Source of the DNA: DASQDN01 sp035630195
Lineage (GTDB): Bacteria > Acidobacteriota > Terriglobia > Bryobacterales > Bryobacteraceae
Assembly: GCA_035630195.1 (NCBI GenBank)
Contig: DASQLD010000165.1
Location: 1-9,072 of the forward strand
Reading direction: 5' to 3'
DNA length: 9,072 nucleotides
Below the pieces are notes generated by a model, which was given only the letters and a program-made list of their open reading frames with translations, searched no databases and had not been told where the DNA came from. Numbering within the stretch: position 1 is the stretch's first letter; every line of letters starts with the position of its first letter. Below are positions 1 through 6,763 of this stretch, in pieces. The translations under genes were made by a program, and so were the position numbers.

Positions 1-932
1 CTAACGCCGAGAAATGGATAGTAGAGCGCGGACAGGTCGCGGGCTAAGAGAAGCGAGGCAACGCGCGTCTTATCTGTCTGAAACCCCAGAGCGATGATGT
101 CGCACATCAGGCGAATATGATCGCGGATATCTTCAGGCAAGCCATCCTGCGGTCGCTTCATCGCAAACACCGGCCGTCCCGCATCGCGAGCCCGTTCTTC
201 AGCCTTGTCCTTATCCGTGCGCATCCGCTCGATGCTGCGTTCCACCTCCCGCACGCTGGCGAGATATTCCTCCAGCTTGAGTTTGTCAGTGGCGCTGACC
301 TTCCCGCTCAGCGTCAAGGCATGGTCCTTAACCCGATCGAGCACGCTTTTGTTGCGTAGCCTGCCGCCGTTCTCGAACAGGCTGTCGAACGCCAACGAAG
401 GGTACATCTCGTTGGGCACCGGCGAATCGCTGCTCTGCCACGAAATATGTGAGCTGTAGGCGTTCGAAAAGTTCGTTTCATGGAACCCGGTCATGGCCCG
501 CTCACAGGCCAACACCATACTCGGCTGCGGCGTCTCCTGCCCGATCCTGTTGGCGAGCACCTGGTCGATAGTAATGCCGCCTTGAATGATCGAACCCTTG
601 CGGATCGGCGCCCCCGACAGCATATTTCCGGTCATCGCCGGATGAATACCTTGCCCTGTGGCGGTCTTGTTAAACAAACCGTCGATAACGTTGATCTTCG
701 CCTTGAGCGGCTCCAGCGGCGTCAGGGATTCACTCAGCTCCATCCCGGCGCCCGCGCCCTTAGCCCACCAACGACCCGGACTGATCCCAGTGCCCATGAA
801 CAGCACGGCAAACCGTTGGGGCGGCGCCGCAGTGGTGGCCGCCGAAGCTGTCAGCGATTCCAGCCACGGCAAGCCAATCGTTACGCCGGCTCCGCGAAGA
901 ACGGTCCTTCGGGATAATTTCGTGCTCATCAT
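1..932 (-). CDS. DUF1552 family protein with Tat signal (C-terminal part outside window)
   Basis: I translated this frame by hand; 310 residues are visible and the frame is still open at the left edge, so the C-terminus is missing. The N-terminus has a twin-arginine motif, SRRTVL at residues 7-12, then a weakly hydrophobic stretch and an ASA-type cleavage site near residue 31, indicating export of a folded protein by Tat. The mature start RFAVLFMGTGISPGRWW and the following segments resemble the DUF1552 family, which is common in Planctomycetota and Acidobacteriota and has no established biochemical role. It is the last visible gene of the minus-strand operon, 3 bases after the stop of the DUF1592-type cytochrome gene; this pairing is recurrent in such genomes and suggests the two products act together outside the cytoplasm. 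Two adjacent ATG codons (932 and 929) could both be used; the second lies 9 bases from the GAGG core of the ribosome binding site. No cofactor motif is evident in the visible part. Confidence 0.85.
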   Translation of the reverse strand, partial: MMSTKLSRRTVLRGAGVTIGLPWLESLTASAATTAAPPQRFAVLFMGTGISPGRWWAKGAGAGMELSESLTPLEPLKAKINVIDGLFNKTATGQGIHPAMTGNMLSGAPIRKGSIIQGGITIDQVLANRIGQETPQPSMVLACERAMTGFHETNFSNAYSSHISWQSSDSPVPNEMYPSLAFDSLFENGGRLRNKSVLDRVKDHALTLSGKVSATDKLKLEEYLASVREVERSIERMRTDKDKAEERARDAGRPVFAMKRPQDGLPEDIRDHIRLMCDIIALGFQTDKTRVASLLLARDLSALYYPFLGV

Positions 933-942
933 GGATCACCTC
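933..942 (-). promoter_or_regulatory. Extended Shine-Dalgarno overlapping the upstream stop codon
   Basis: On the minus strand this reads GAGGTGATCC, a ten-base match to the complement of the usual 16S rRNA 3' end, placed directly before the tandem ATGs of the DUF1552 gene. The TGA stop of the cytochrome gene (938-936) lies inside it. A ribosome ending the cytochrome gene would stand on the binding site for the next one, which favours coupled re-initiation and matched output of the two exported proteins. The sequence match is direct; the coupling is inferred. Confidence 0.7.
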
Positions 943-3908
943 TTGTTAAGAAACTGGCGGCTCGTAACGATACTTTCAATTATCGTTTCAAAACGATGTC
1001 CTGTGGTAGCGAGCTTACTGACGATCTCCTGAATCAGAGGGTCGTCGGAGATCGCCAGGCTGCGTCCCAACGCGTAAGCCAACAGCTTACTGACAAAGCC
1101 CCGCACGAAATCGTCTTCCCGATGGTCCCGAATGTATTGCCGGATTCCTGCCACTCCCTCTCCGTCAACGCCGCCCGGGAAGGTGGCCTTCGCATCCACC
1201 ATGCGTCCGCCGAGATCGGAAGTTCGATGCTTGCCGACCGGATCGAACGTTTCGAACGCCAATCCAAACGAGTCGAATCGCGCGTGACAAGAGGCGCAAC
1301 TCGGGTCGGCGCGGTGCCGCTCCAGCATCTGCCGCAACGGCAGATCCATCTTGGCCTCATCGGCCGGGAGCTCGGGAACAAGCGGCGGTGGTGGCGGAAT
1401 TTCGTCACCGAGTACATTCCTCGCCACCCAATACCCACGCTTCACCGGACTGGTCCGCAAGCCGGGCGCGTTCTTTGTCAAAAAGGCCGCCATAGGCAAT
1501 AGGCCGCCCCGACCGTAACGATCGGCGTCAGAGACCCGAACCCAACTATCCTTATCGCCCCCGCCTGGAGACATGCCGTAGTGACGGGCAAGCACAGGAT
1601 TCACAAACGTATCGCGAGAGTAGAGGAAGTCAAGTATCGAACGGTTCTGACGAAACACATCCAGCAGGAAGCGAACCGGCTCCTCAAACATCGCCTCACG
1701 CAATTCGTCGTTGAACGAGGGAAACCGCTCGCGGTCTACCGTGCCGATCTGCTCGAAATCGCGAAAATTCAGCCAATTCCCGCCGAACTCCACAGCCAGC
1801 GCCCGAACACGCGAATCTTTAAGCATCCGCCGCGCCTGACCTTTGATGATCTCCGCCTTATGTAAATCGCCCGCTGCGGCATGTTGCAGCAGTTCCTTAT
1901 CCGGCATGCTCGACCACAGGAAATAACTCAGCCGGCTCGCCAGATCGTAATCCGATAGCGGTTGAACTCCACTGCCGCCTTCCACCAAATCCACGCGATA
2001 GGAGAACTTCGGAGACGTCAACACCAGTACGATCGCCTCGCGAATCGCCCCTTCATGATCCAGGCCATAGCGCTCCTGGGAATCGCGATAGAAAGATAAT
2101 AAGTCTGCGCGGTCCGCTGCAGACAACGGCCTTCGATAAGCGCTGGCAGCAAAATCGAACAGGGACTGCAGGTGACTCGGCTCAGCGTCGCGGCGGGCTC
2201 GCTTGACCCAGCGAATGCTCTTGTTGGCCTGGCCAAAGAAGTCTCTCACCGCCTGAAGCGCTACAGCGTTACCGCCCTCAGCGACTTTCAGATAATCGGC
2301 CTCCAGTTTCCTGATCTTCGCTTCCGCGATGATCTCCTCAACCTCGATTTCTTTAACCTCGGGCTCCCCGTCTTTGAAGTCGTCGCGCGTTCCACGCGTG
2401 CCCAGCTTGGCGAATTCGACGTAAGTGCGGATATTAATCGAGGCGACGAAATCCATCTCCCGCCACATTCTGTCCAATGTCGCCTGCTGCTCTTTGTTCA
2501 GCAGCAACTCATAAAGCGGTTGATCGTCGCGGAAATACCCCATGACGTTGTGGAAGCCGGCGCTCAGATACCGACCCTCATCCTTGCCCGTCCGGAAATA
2601 ATTTCGACCGCGCGATTCTTTATAGAACATGTCGGGAAACACGCTACAAAACCGGCCCCATGCTGCTTCGTAGCGTGCGCGCTGACCAGCCGGAACCAAG
2701 AGATCCGGATCACCGGGCTTATTCTCAACCAGGATCGTCTTGCCTGGACCGAATGCGTTATCCCATTCGGGCTCTACTACGTCTTTCTGATTAAACGGAG
2801 GCTCGCCTTCCACCTGCAACTGCCTTGGATCGAACTTACGACGATGCGTGGCGTATTGCGTGTTCTTCCAAATCAACAACGGCTGCCATGCAGTACCGAT
2901 TGGCCCCGCAGTGATATTGATAAACCGCGGCTCCACCTTCTGGCGCACGCTCGCGATGTAGGATCGCATCCCCTCACAGCCGGCTCGAGCAATGTTCGTC
3001 TGATTCTTCTGCGGAGCAGGCAAGGCTCGCCACATCGCTTGCAGCTTCGCCAGCGGCCCCACCTCCTCCGGACTCTCAAGGGTCGACCACACTGTCTCCA
3101 AATACTTCGCGCTGACGCGGTACTGTCGAGCCAGCCCGGCTAGCGTCGCATTTGGCTGCCCGAGCGCTGCCCGATGTCGGAAGCGCCACGCGGTTTGAAA
3201 ATAATCTGCGTAGTCGATGTTCTGCTGGTGATAGAAGTTGACGATCTGATGCACGGTGAACTTGTCGCGGTCCGTTTCGACCAGCATCGGATGTGACGCA
3301 AAAGCGAATCCTGCTTCTTTCAAGTACATGTGGCTGGCGACATCACGCGCGGCCCCGACGTATTTCTTGAGCAGCGTGGGCGACATCGTGAGCGTTTCAC
3401 CAGAGTTGTCGAAGCCGGCCGTGTTGGCGGGATCGACAGGAAACTCGCGGGCTGGGCGGATGTCAACGCCCGTTAGATCACGGATCGTGTAGTTGTACTC
3501 GGCACTGCTGAGGCGCCGCGCCAGCACGACGCCTGGGTCGCCGGCATTGCGGCGGGTTTCACGTTCACGGACGGCATGAAACCAATCGACAGCCGCGCGC
3601 CGCTCCTGCGCCTTTGGTTGCGGCGCTCCTTTGGGCGGCATCTCCTCCGCCTTAATGCGCTCCATCATTTGGCTCCAACGACGGCCGTCCTGCATCAGTG
3701 CCGACATCGTCGTCAATCCGCTCAGGTCCAACTGCGCTGCAGGCCGCTGTTGACCGTGGCAACTAATGCAATATGTCGCCAGGAACGGCCGGACGGTCTG
3801 AGTGAACTGACCTTCAAGCGTGGCGCGGGCGCCCGGTTGGCCCCGGACGATGCCCGGAACCGCAGTCCCCGCCAGGATTAAGAAATAGCGCGCCCAACGA
3901 GTGATCAT
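936..3908 (-). CDS. Exported multidomain DUF1592-type cytochrome c protein
   Basis: A 990-residue protein. I chose the ATG at 3908 because it begins a classical signal peptide (MITRWARYFLILAG, then a hydrophobic stretch to about residue 23); an upstream in-frame ATG at 3998 would overlap the ThuA gene by 83 bases and bury the signal. Domain order: planctomycete-type cytochrome module with haem motif CISCH at 47-51; DUF1587 about 130-195; an unassigned stretch about 195-580; DUF1595 about 580-640; DUF1592 about 650-779; DUF1588 about 800-897 with a second motif CASCH at 871-875; DUF1585 about 915-990. The family is predicted periplasmic and haem-binding, but no substrate has been established. 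It starts 7 bases after the ThuA stop and ends 3 bases before the DUF1552 start. Its own ribosome binding site is weak, so coupling to ThuA translation is likely. The two CxxCH motifs imply need for a cytochrome c maturation system, parts of which are encoded at the right end of the window. Confidence 0.92.
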   Translation of the reverse strand: MITRWARYFLILAGTAVPGIVRGQPGARATLEGQFTQTVRPFLATYCISCHGQQRPAAQLDLSGLTTMSALMQDGRRWSQMMERIKAEEMPPKGAPQPKAQERRAAVDWFHAVRERETRRNAGDPGVVLARRLSSAEYNYTIRDLTGVDIRPAREFPVDPANTAGFDNSGETLTMSPTLLKKYVGAARDVASHMYLKEAGFAFASHPMLVETDRDKFTVHQIVNFYHQQNIDYADYFQTAWRFRHRAALGQPNATLAGLARQYRVSAKYLETVWSTLESPEEVGPLAKLQAMWRALPAPQKNQTNIARAGCEGMRSYIASVRQKVEPRFINITAGPIGTAWQPLLIWKNTQYATHRRKFDPRQLQVEGEPPFNQKDVVEPEWDNAFGPGKTILVENKPGDPDLLVPAGQRARYEAAWGRFCSVFPDMFYKESRGRNYFRTGKDEGRYLSAGFHNVMGYFRDDQPLYELLLNKEQQATLDRMWREMDFVASINIRTYVEFAKLGTRGTRDDFKDGEPEVKEIEVEEIIAEAKIRKLEADYLKVAEGGNAVALQAVRDFFGQANKSIRWVKRARRDAEPSHLQSLFDFAASAYRRPLSAADRADLLSFYRDSQERYGLDHEGAIREAIVLVLTSPKFSYRVDLVEGGSGVQPLSDYDLASRLSYFLWSSMPDKELLQHAAAGDLHKAEIIKGQARRMLKDSRVRALAVEFGGNWLNFRDFEQIGTVDRERFPSFNDELREAMFEEPVRFLLDVFRQNRSILDFLYSRDTFVNPVLARHYGMSPGGGDKDSWVRVSDADRYGRGGLLPMAAFLTKNAPGLRTSPVKRGYWVARNVLGDEIPPPPPLVPELPADEAKMDLPLRQMLERHRADPSCASCHARFDSFGLAFETFDPVGKHRTSDLGGRMVDAKATFPGGVDGEGVAGIRQYIRDHREDDFVRGFVSKLLAYALGRSLAISDDPLIQEIVSKLATTGHRFETIIESIVTSRQFLNKR

Positions 3909-3915
3909 TTCGATT

Positions 3916-4821
3916 TCAAAATTCTTGCGGCTTTCGACCTTGAATCGAACCCTTAAACCCAAATGCATGCGGCTCATACATCCCCACAAGATCAACACGC
4001 GACTTACCAGGAACCTCTAGTCCCAAAGCCCAATAAATCGCATTCACCATCAGCCGCCGGAATCCTTCATTCAGCAAATCCTGTGACGAGCCCATAGTCG
4101 TGGTGAAGACACGCGCTCCTTTATATGTCTTAGTCCACGCAACCGGAAGCCTCGGTTCATTCTGCGGACCGGCCGCTGCTTTGTCGCTTGGCTGCATTCC
4201 ATCCAAGACCTCGCCGAGCAGCAACGCCGAGCTATCTCCGGGCAGCGGCAGCTTGACCGTATAAACATCCGTCGGCGTCCAGATCTCTCCATCTCTAATT
4301 CCACGCAGAATGGGATGCTTGGCCTGTTCGGGAACAATGCGCGCGCGCGTGCTTTGCACCTTGTGCTTGCCGTGGTGCGCGATCCATGTTTCTCCCAGGA
4401 CTTGCCGACCGAAGCCGCCGTCCCACTCCTTGCTGTTCCAAGTCCAGCGTTCGTATGTTTTGCTGCTCTTTAAGTTGAAGGCGTGAGTCGCCGTGCGCAT
4501 TCCAATTATCGGCCTGCCCGATTCCACGTAGTCGACGATAAACTTCATCTGACTATCGGGCAGATCGCGCCACCGGATAAAAAACACAGCCAGGTCCGCC
4601 GTCTTCAGCGCCTCGAGACCGGGAATATTGTCGATGCGATCCGGATTCACGTTGTTTGTGGTTGGGTCGATCGCGAACAACACCGTCACCTTGAATCCGT
4701 GATGCGTTGAGAGGATGCGCGCCAGTTGCGGCATCGCTTCTTCGCTGCGATACTCCTCGTCACCGCTGATTAGGACAATATGTTTGCCCTTGCCGTCGAA
4801 CGTGACCCAATCGGTGCTCAT
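3916..4821 (-). CDS. ThuA-like protein, cytoplasmic form
   Basis: A 301-residue member of the ThuA-like family, which has a glutamine-amidotransferase-like fold. Recognised by HIVLISGDEEYRSEEA (residues 14-29), GMRTATHAF (107-115, at the turn where true amidotransferases have their nucleophile; no Cys is present here) and GETWIAHHGKH (143-153). The founding protein, rhizobial ThuA, works with ThuB in converting trehalose and related disaccharides to 3-keto forms; whether this homologue does anything similar is unknown. The ATG overlaps the isomerase stop as ATGA (4821-4818), the mark of translational coupling. In-frame sequence upstream of that ATG reaches a stop (4851-4849) within ten codons with no other start, so the protein has no signal peptide, although close family members often do. 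It is followed after 7 bases by the cytochrome gene. Confidence 0.88.
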   Translation of the reverse strand: MSTDWVTFDGKGKHIVLISGDEEYRSEEAMPQLARILSTHHGFKVTVLFAIDPTTNNVNPDRIDNIPGLEALKTADLAVFFIRWRDLPDSQMKFIVDYVESGRPIIGMRTATHAFNLKSSKTYERWTWNSKEWDGGFGRQVLGETWIAHHGKHKVQSTRARIVPEQAKHPILRGIRDGEIWTPTDVYTVKLPLPGDSSALLLGEVLDGMQPSDKAAAGPQNEPRLPVAWTKTYKGARVFTTTMGSSQDLLNEGFRRLMVNAIYWALGLEVPGKSRVDLVGMYEPHAFGFKGSIQGRKPQEF

Positions 4822-5654
4822 AGGTTTTGTTTGAGAAACTTCAAACCGTCAACCATAATACTTTCGGACGAAGGAGCGAGATCGCGCCAGATGCAAGCCG
4901 CCGCAGCTATCTCGGGGACGTTTTGTCCAAAAGATTCGATCACAAGCCAGCCGTTGTAACCAACCTCATTCAGAGCAGGAAAGACCTTATCCCAGCGCAC
5001 CTGACCCGACCCGGGAATCCCTCGGTCATTCTCGCAAGTATGGACATGCTTCAAGCGTTTCCCCAGCGACCGAATCGCAGCCCCGGTATCCTTCTCTTCG
5101 ATATGACCATGAAACGTGTCGTAGAGAATGCCGATCTTCGGATGATTCACGGCTTCGGCAAGGGCCGCGCCGTCAGCGGCCGTATTCAAGGAGTACGTCT
5201 CGAATCGGTTCAACGGCTCCACCGCAAGCGTCACATCGAACTTGGTCAACGTATCGCCAAGCGACTGCAATCCTTCGATAGCGCGCTTCCACTCATCCGT
5301 CGTCCGTCGTCGTCCGTGCTTCAGCCCAACTGCCGACACGAACGGACCGATGAACACCTCTGAGCCTAACTCGGCCGCGACTTTAATCCCGTCTTTGAGG
5401 AAGGAGAGTGACGCCGAACGCACCGACGCGTCATCGGTGATTATGCTCGCCTCTCCTGTAAGAGCCGAACAGAACATCGTTTCCAGCCCCAGCGCATTCG
5501 CTTCGCGATGTATGGCTGAGGCAGGAAATCCCTCGAAACTGAAGCGTGCGATTTCGACGCCGTCAAATCCGGCCGTCTTAATTGGAGGGAGGAGGCTCAG
5601 GTTCGATTGATCGAACCCAGCCGTCCAAAGAAGGGTATTTACACCAAATTTCAT
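4818..5654 (-). CDS. Sugar isomerase/epimerase, D-tagatose 3-epimerase-like
   Basis: A 278-residue TIM-barrel protein of the AP-endonuclease-2/xylose-isomerase-like family, predicted cytoplasmic. It begins MKFGVNTLLWTAGF, a typical family start. The metal ligands and acid/base residues of D-tagatose 3-epimerase are all recognisable: E146 (in VEPLNRFET), D179 and H182 (in YDTFHGH), H205 (in HVHTCEND), R211 and E240 (in WLVIESFG). From memory of the Pseudomonas cichorii enzyme (E152, D185, H188, H211, R217, E246) each is offset by exactly six residues, so it probably catalyses metal-dependent C3 epimerisation of a ketose or a related keto-sugar reaction; the substrate is not predictable. First gene of the operon, overlapping the ThuA gene by four bases. 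No convincing Shine-Dalgarno precedes the ATG; the space is taken by an inverted repeat. Related annotations would be hydroxypyruvate isomerase or plain sugar phosphate isomerase/epimerase. Confidence 0.88.
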   Translation of the reverse strand: MKFGVNTLLWTAGFDQSNLSLLPPIKTAGFDGVEIARFSFEGFPASAIHREANALGLETMFCSALTGEASIITDDASVRSASLSFLKDGIKVAAELGSEVFIGPFVSAVGLKHGRRRTTDEWKRAIEGLQSLGDTLTKFDVTLAVEPLNRFETYSLNTAADGAALAEAVNHPKIGILYDTFHGHIEEKDTGAAIRSLGKRLKHVHTCENDRGIPGSGQVRWDKVFPALNEVGYNGWLVIESFGQNVPEIAAAACIWRDLAPSSESIMVDGLKFLKQNL

Positions 5655-5660
5655 TGGGAC

Positions 5661-5699
5661 TATGCTCAGGCGTCAGTGTACACCTCTGCCTGAGTCATA
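5661..5699. promoter_or_regulatory. Concentric inverted repeat, candidate operator or leader hairpin
   Basis: The arms CTCAGGC (5665-5671) and GCCTGAG (5688-5694) flank a perfect eight-base palindrome, GTGTACAC (5676-5683); both share the same centre (5679/5680). Outer TATG (5661-5664) and CATA (5696-5699) extend the dyad with one extra base on one side. It lies in the 65-base gap between the lysine-rich gene's stop and the isomerase ATG, six bases from that ATG. It could be an operator for the isomerase operon, a hairpin masking translation start, or a transcript end for the lysine-rich gene. No run of U follows in the minus direction, so a standard intrinsic terminator is unlikely. The dyad is direct observation; its role is inferred. 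Confidence 0.5.
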
Positions 5700-5719
5700 G
5701 CCACATGCGTTTCACTTAA

Positions 5720-6532
5720 CTACTTGGTGAAGACTTCTTTTACTTCTTTACCGACTTTCTTGGCACTCTTGGCGGTTGCGTCACCTACGTCTTCGGCCTT
5801 GTCCGCTACAACCGCGGCGGTTTTCTTCGTGCCTTTGACGGTCGCTTCACCTACGTCTTCAGCCTTGTCCCCGGTTACCTTGGCCGCGTTCTTGGTCGCG
5901 TCTGCAGTCTTCTTCGCGCCCTTTTTCGTTTCTTTAGCGGCCGCTTCGGCTACATCTTCCGTTTTGTCGGCCGCTACCTTTGTGCCCTTCTTGGTATCCT
6001 TCCACGCAGCTTCACCGACATCTTCTGTCTTATCGGCAGCCTTCTTGGTCGCGTCTGCAGTCTTCTTCGCGCCCTTTTTCGTTTCCTTAGCGGCCGCTTC
6101 GGCTACATCTTCCGTCTTGTCGGCCGCTACCTTCGTGCCCTTCTTGGTTTCCTTCCAGGCAGTCTCAGCGCCGTCTTCCGTCTTATCGGCAGCCTTCTTT
6201 GTCGCGTTTGCCGTAGCCTTCGCGCCTTTCTTCGTTTCCTTAGCGGCCGCTTCGGCTACATCTTCCGTTTTGTCGGCCGCTACCTTCGTGCCCTTCTTGG
6301 TTTCCTTCCAAGCAGCCTCAGCGCCGTCTTCCGTTTTGTCGGCAGCTTTCTTGGTCGCGTTTGCCGTAGCCTTGGCGCCTTTCTTCGTTTCCTTAGCGGC
6401 TGCTTCGGCTACGTCTTCGGTCTTGTCCCCAGCTTTCTTCGCCGCATTTTTAGTCTTGTCGACAGTATCTTCGCCGAATACCGGTAACATCAGCAATCCG
6501 GCCACAATCAAACTCGAATACAACAATCGCAT
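5720..6532 (-). CDS. Secreted Lys/Ala-rich repeat protein, LEA-like
   Basis: A 270-residue low-complexity protein. Residues 1-20 form a signal peptide (MRLLYSSLIVAGLLMLPVFG), so it should reach the periplasm or outside. The rest is built almost only of K, A, T, E, D, G and V in amphipathic repeats around DKTEDVAEAAAKETKKGAK. The period is 51 residues (DKTED at 36, 87, 138 and 189), split into 29 and 22; 22 is two 11-mers as in group 3 late-embryogenesis-abundant (LEA) proteins. A single Trp recurs at 75, 126 and 177 in phase with the repeat. No Cys. By analogy with LEA proteins it could be a disordered or helix-forming protectant against drying or freezing; histone-H1-like tails have similar composition, but the signal peptide argues against DNA binding. 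A strong GGAGAGG ribosome binding site lies before the ATG. It is monocistronic or reads into the isomerase operon 65 bases on; no strong terminator was seen between them. Confidence 0.8.
   Translation of the reverse strand: MRLLYSSLIVAGLLMLPVFGEDTVDKTKNAAKKAGDKTEDVAEAAAKETKKGAKATANATKKAADKTEDGAEAAWKETKKGTKVAADKTEDVAEAAAKETKKGAKATANATKKAADKTEDGAETAWKETKKGTKVAADKTEDVAEAAAKETKKGAKKTADATKKAADKTEDVGEAAWKDTKKGTKVAADKTEDVAEAAAKETKKGAKKTADATKNAAKVTGDKAEDVGEATVKGTKKTAAVVADKAEDVGDATAKSAKKVGKEVKEVFTK
5804..6427 (-). repeat. In-gene tandem repeat, 153-base period
   Basis: Three full 153-base units (6427-6275, 6274-6122, 6121-5969) are followed by a diverged, slightly longer fourth (5968-5804, 165 bases). 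The phrase TTAGCGGCCGCTTCGGCTAC recurs nearly unchanged on the plus strand near 5935, 6090 and 6240, so the DNA itself is conserved, not just the protein. This indicates recent in-frame duplication or ongoing exchange between units. Copy number is likely to vary between strains. Confidence 0.9.
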
Positions 6533-6558
6533 CGATTTCGCCTCTCCTCACCTAAAGG

Positions 6559-6585
6559 ACTATGGAAGTGACCCGGACGTTTCAA
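6559..6585 (-). promoter_or_regulatory. Weak candidate promoter for the Lys-rich gene
   Basis: On the minus strand, TTGAAA (6585-6580) and CATAGT (6564-6559) are separated by 15 bases, a sub-optimal spacing. A start shortly after would leave a leader of roughly 20 bases before the ATG at 6532, containing the GGAGAGG ribosome binding site. Acidobacterial promoter consensus is not well fixed, so this is tentative. Confidence 0.25.
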
Positions 6586-6612
6586 ACACGCCGGAACCAC
6601 CCAATGCGGGTA

Positions 6613-6640
6613 TTGTTTCCCACTTTTCGTGTGCTATAGT
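6613..6640 (+). promoter_or_regulatory. Sigma-70-like promoter for the RNA-binding protein gene
   Basis: TTGTTT (6613-6618) and TATAGT (6635-6640) are 16 bases apart, and the -10 box is preceded by TGC, giving an extended -10. This is the best promoter match in the divergent region. Initiation near 6647 would give a leader of about 117 bases before the RRM gene, long for a small protein and reminiscent of cold-shock transcripts with regulatory leaders. Confidence 0.55.
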
Positions 6641-6697
6641 ATCCTGCGTGCCAAGGTACTGGCCGCCGCTGGGTTTAACCTTCTTCTGCTGCAATTT

Positions 6698-6721
6698 CTG
6701 GCCTAGAGACTAGCTCGCCAG
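6698..6721 (+). other. Small hairpin in the 5' leader of the RRM gene
   Basis: CTGGC (6698-6702) pairs with GCCAG (6717-6721), and inside it CTAG (6703-6706) pairs with CTAG (6710-6713) around a three-base loop, with CTC (6714-6716) bulged. It lies about 30 bases before the Shine-Dalgarno. It could modulate translation or mRNA stability, but short stems of this kind also occur by chance. Confidence 0.3.
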
Positions 6722-6751
6722 TGCGATTTATTCCATGAGCGCATGCAATTC

Positions 6752-6757
6752 GAGGAG
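6752..6757 (+). promoter_or_regulatory. Shine-Dalgarno deciding the RRM gene start
   Basis: GAGGAG lies six bases before the ATG at 6764. An in-frame ATG at 6743 would place this site inside the coding region and has no ribosome binding site of its own, so 6764 is preferred; it also gives the usual family N-terminus MTNIFVGNL. Confidence 0.85.
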
Positions 6758-6763
6758 ATTGGA

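Noticed and set aside
2172..3143. A 323-residue plus-strand open frame within the cytochrome gene
   Set aside because: The opposite strand encodes a continuous, recognisable multidomain protein across the whole stretch; the plus-strand product shows no family features.
3909..3998. Upstream ATG extending the cytochrome by 30 residues
   Set aside because: It would overlap the ThuA gene by 83 bases and place the signal peptide internally. The ATG at 3908 gives a normal signal peptide and a 7-base gap.
5724..6713. A 329-residue plus-strand open frame opposite the Lys-rich gene
   Set aside because: It is the mirror of the repeats: Lys and Ala codons read backwards give Leu/Phe/Ser-rich sequence without stops. 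It has no ribosome binding site, resembles no known family, and runs through the divergent promoter region, whereas the minus-strand frame has a signal peptide and a strong ribosome binding site.
6743..6763. Upstream in-frame ATG for the RRM protein
   Set aside because: It would translate the GAGGAG ribosome binding site as Glu-Glu and lacks a site of its own; the ATG at 6764 gives the standard family N-terminus.
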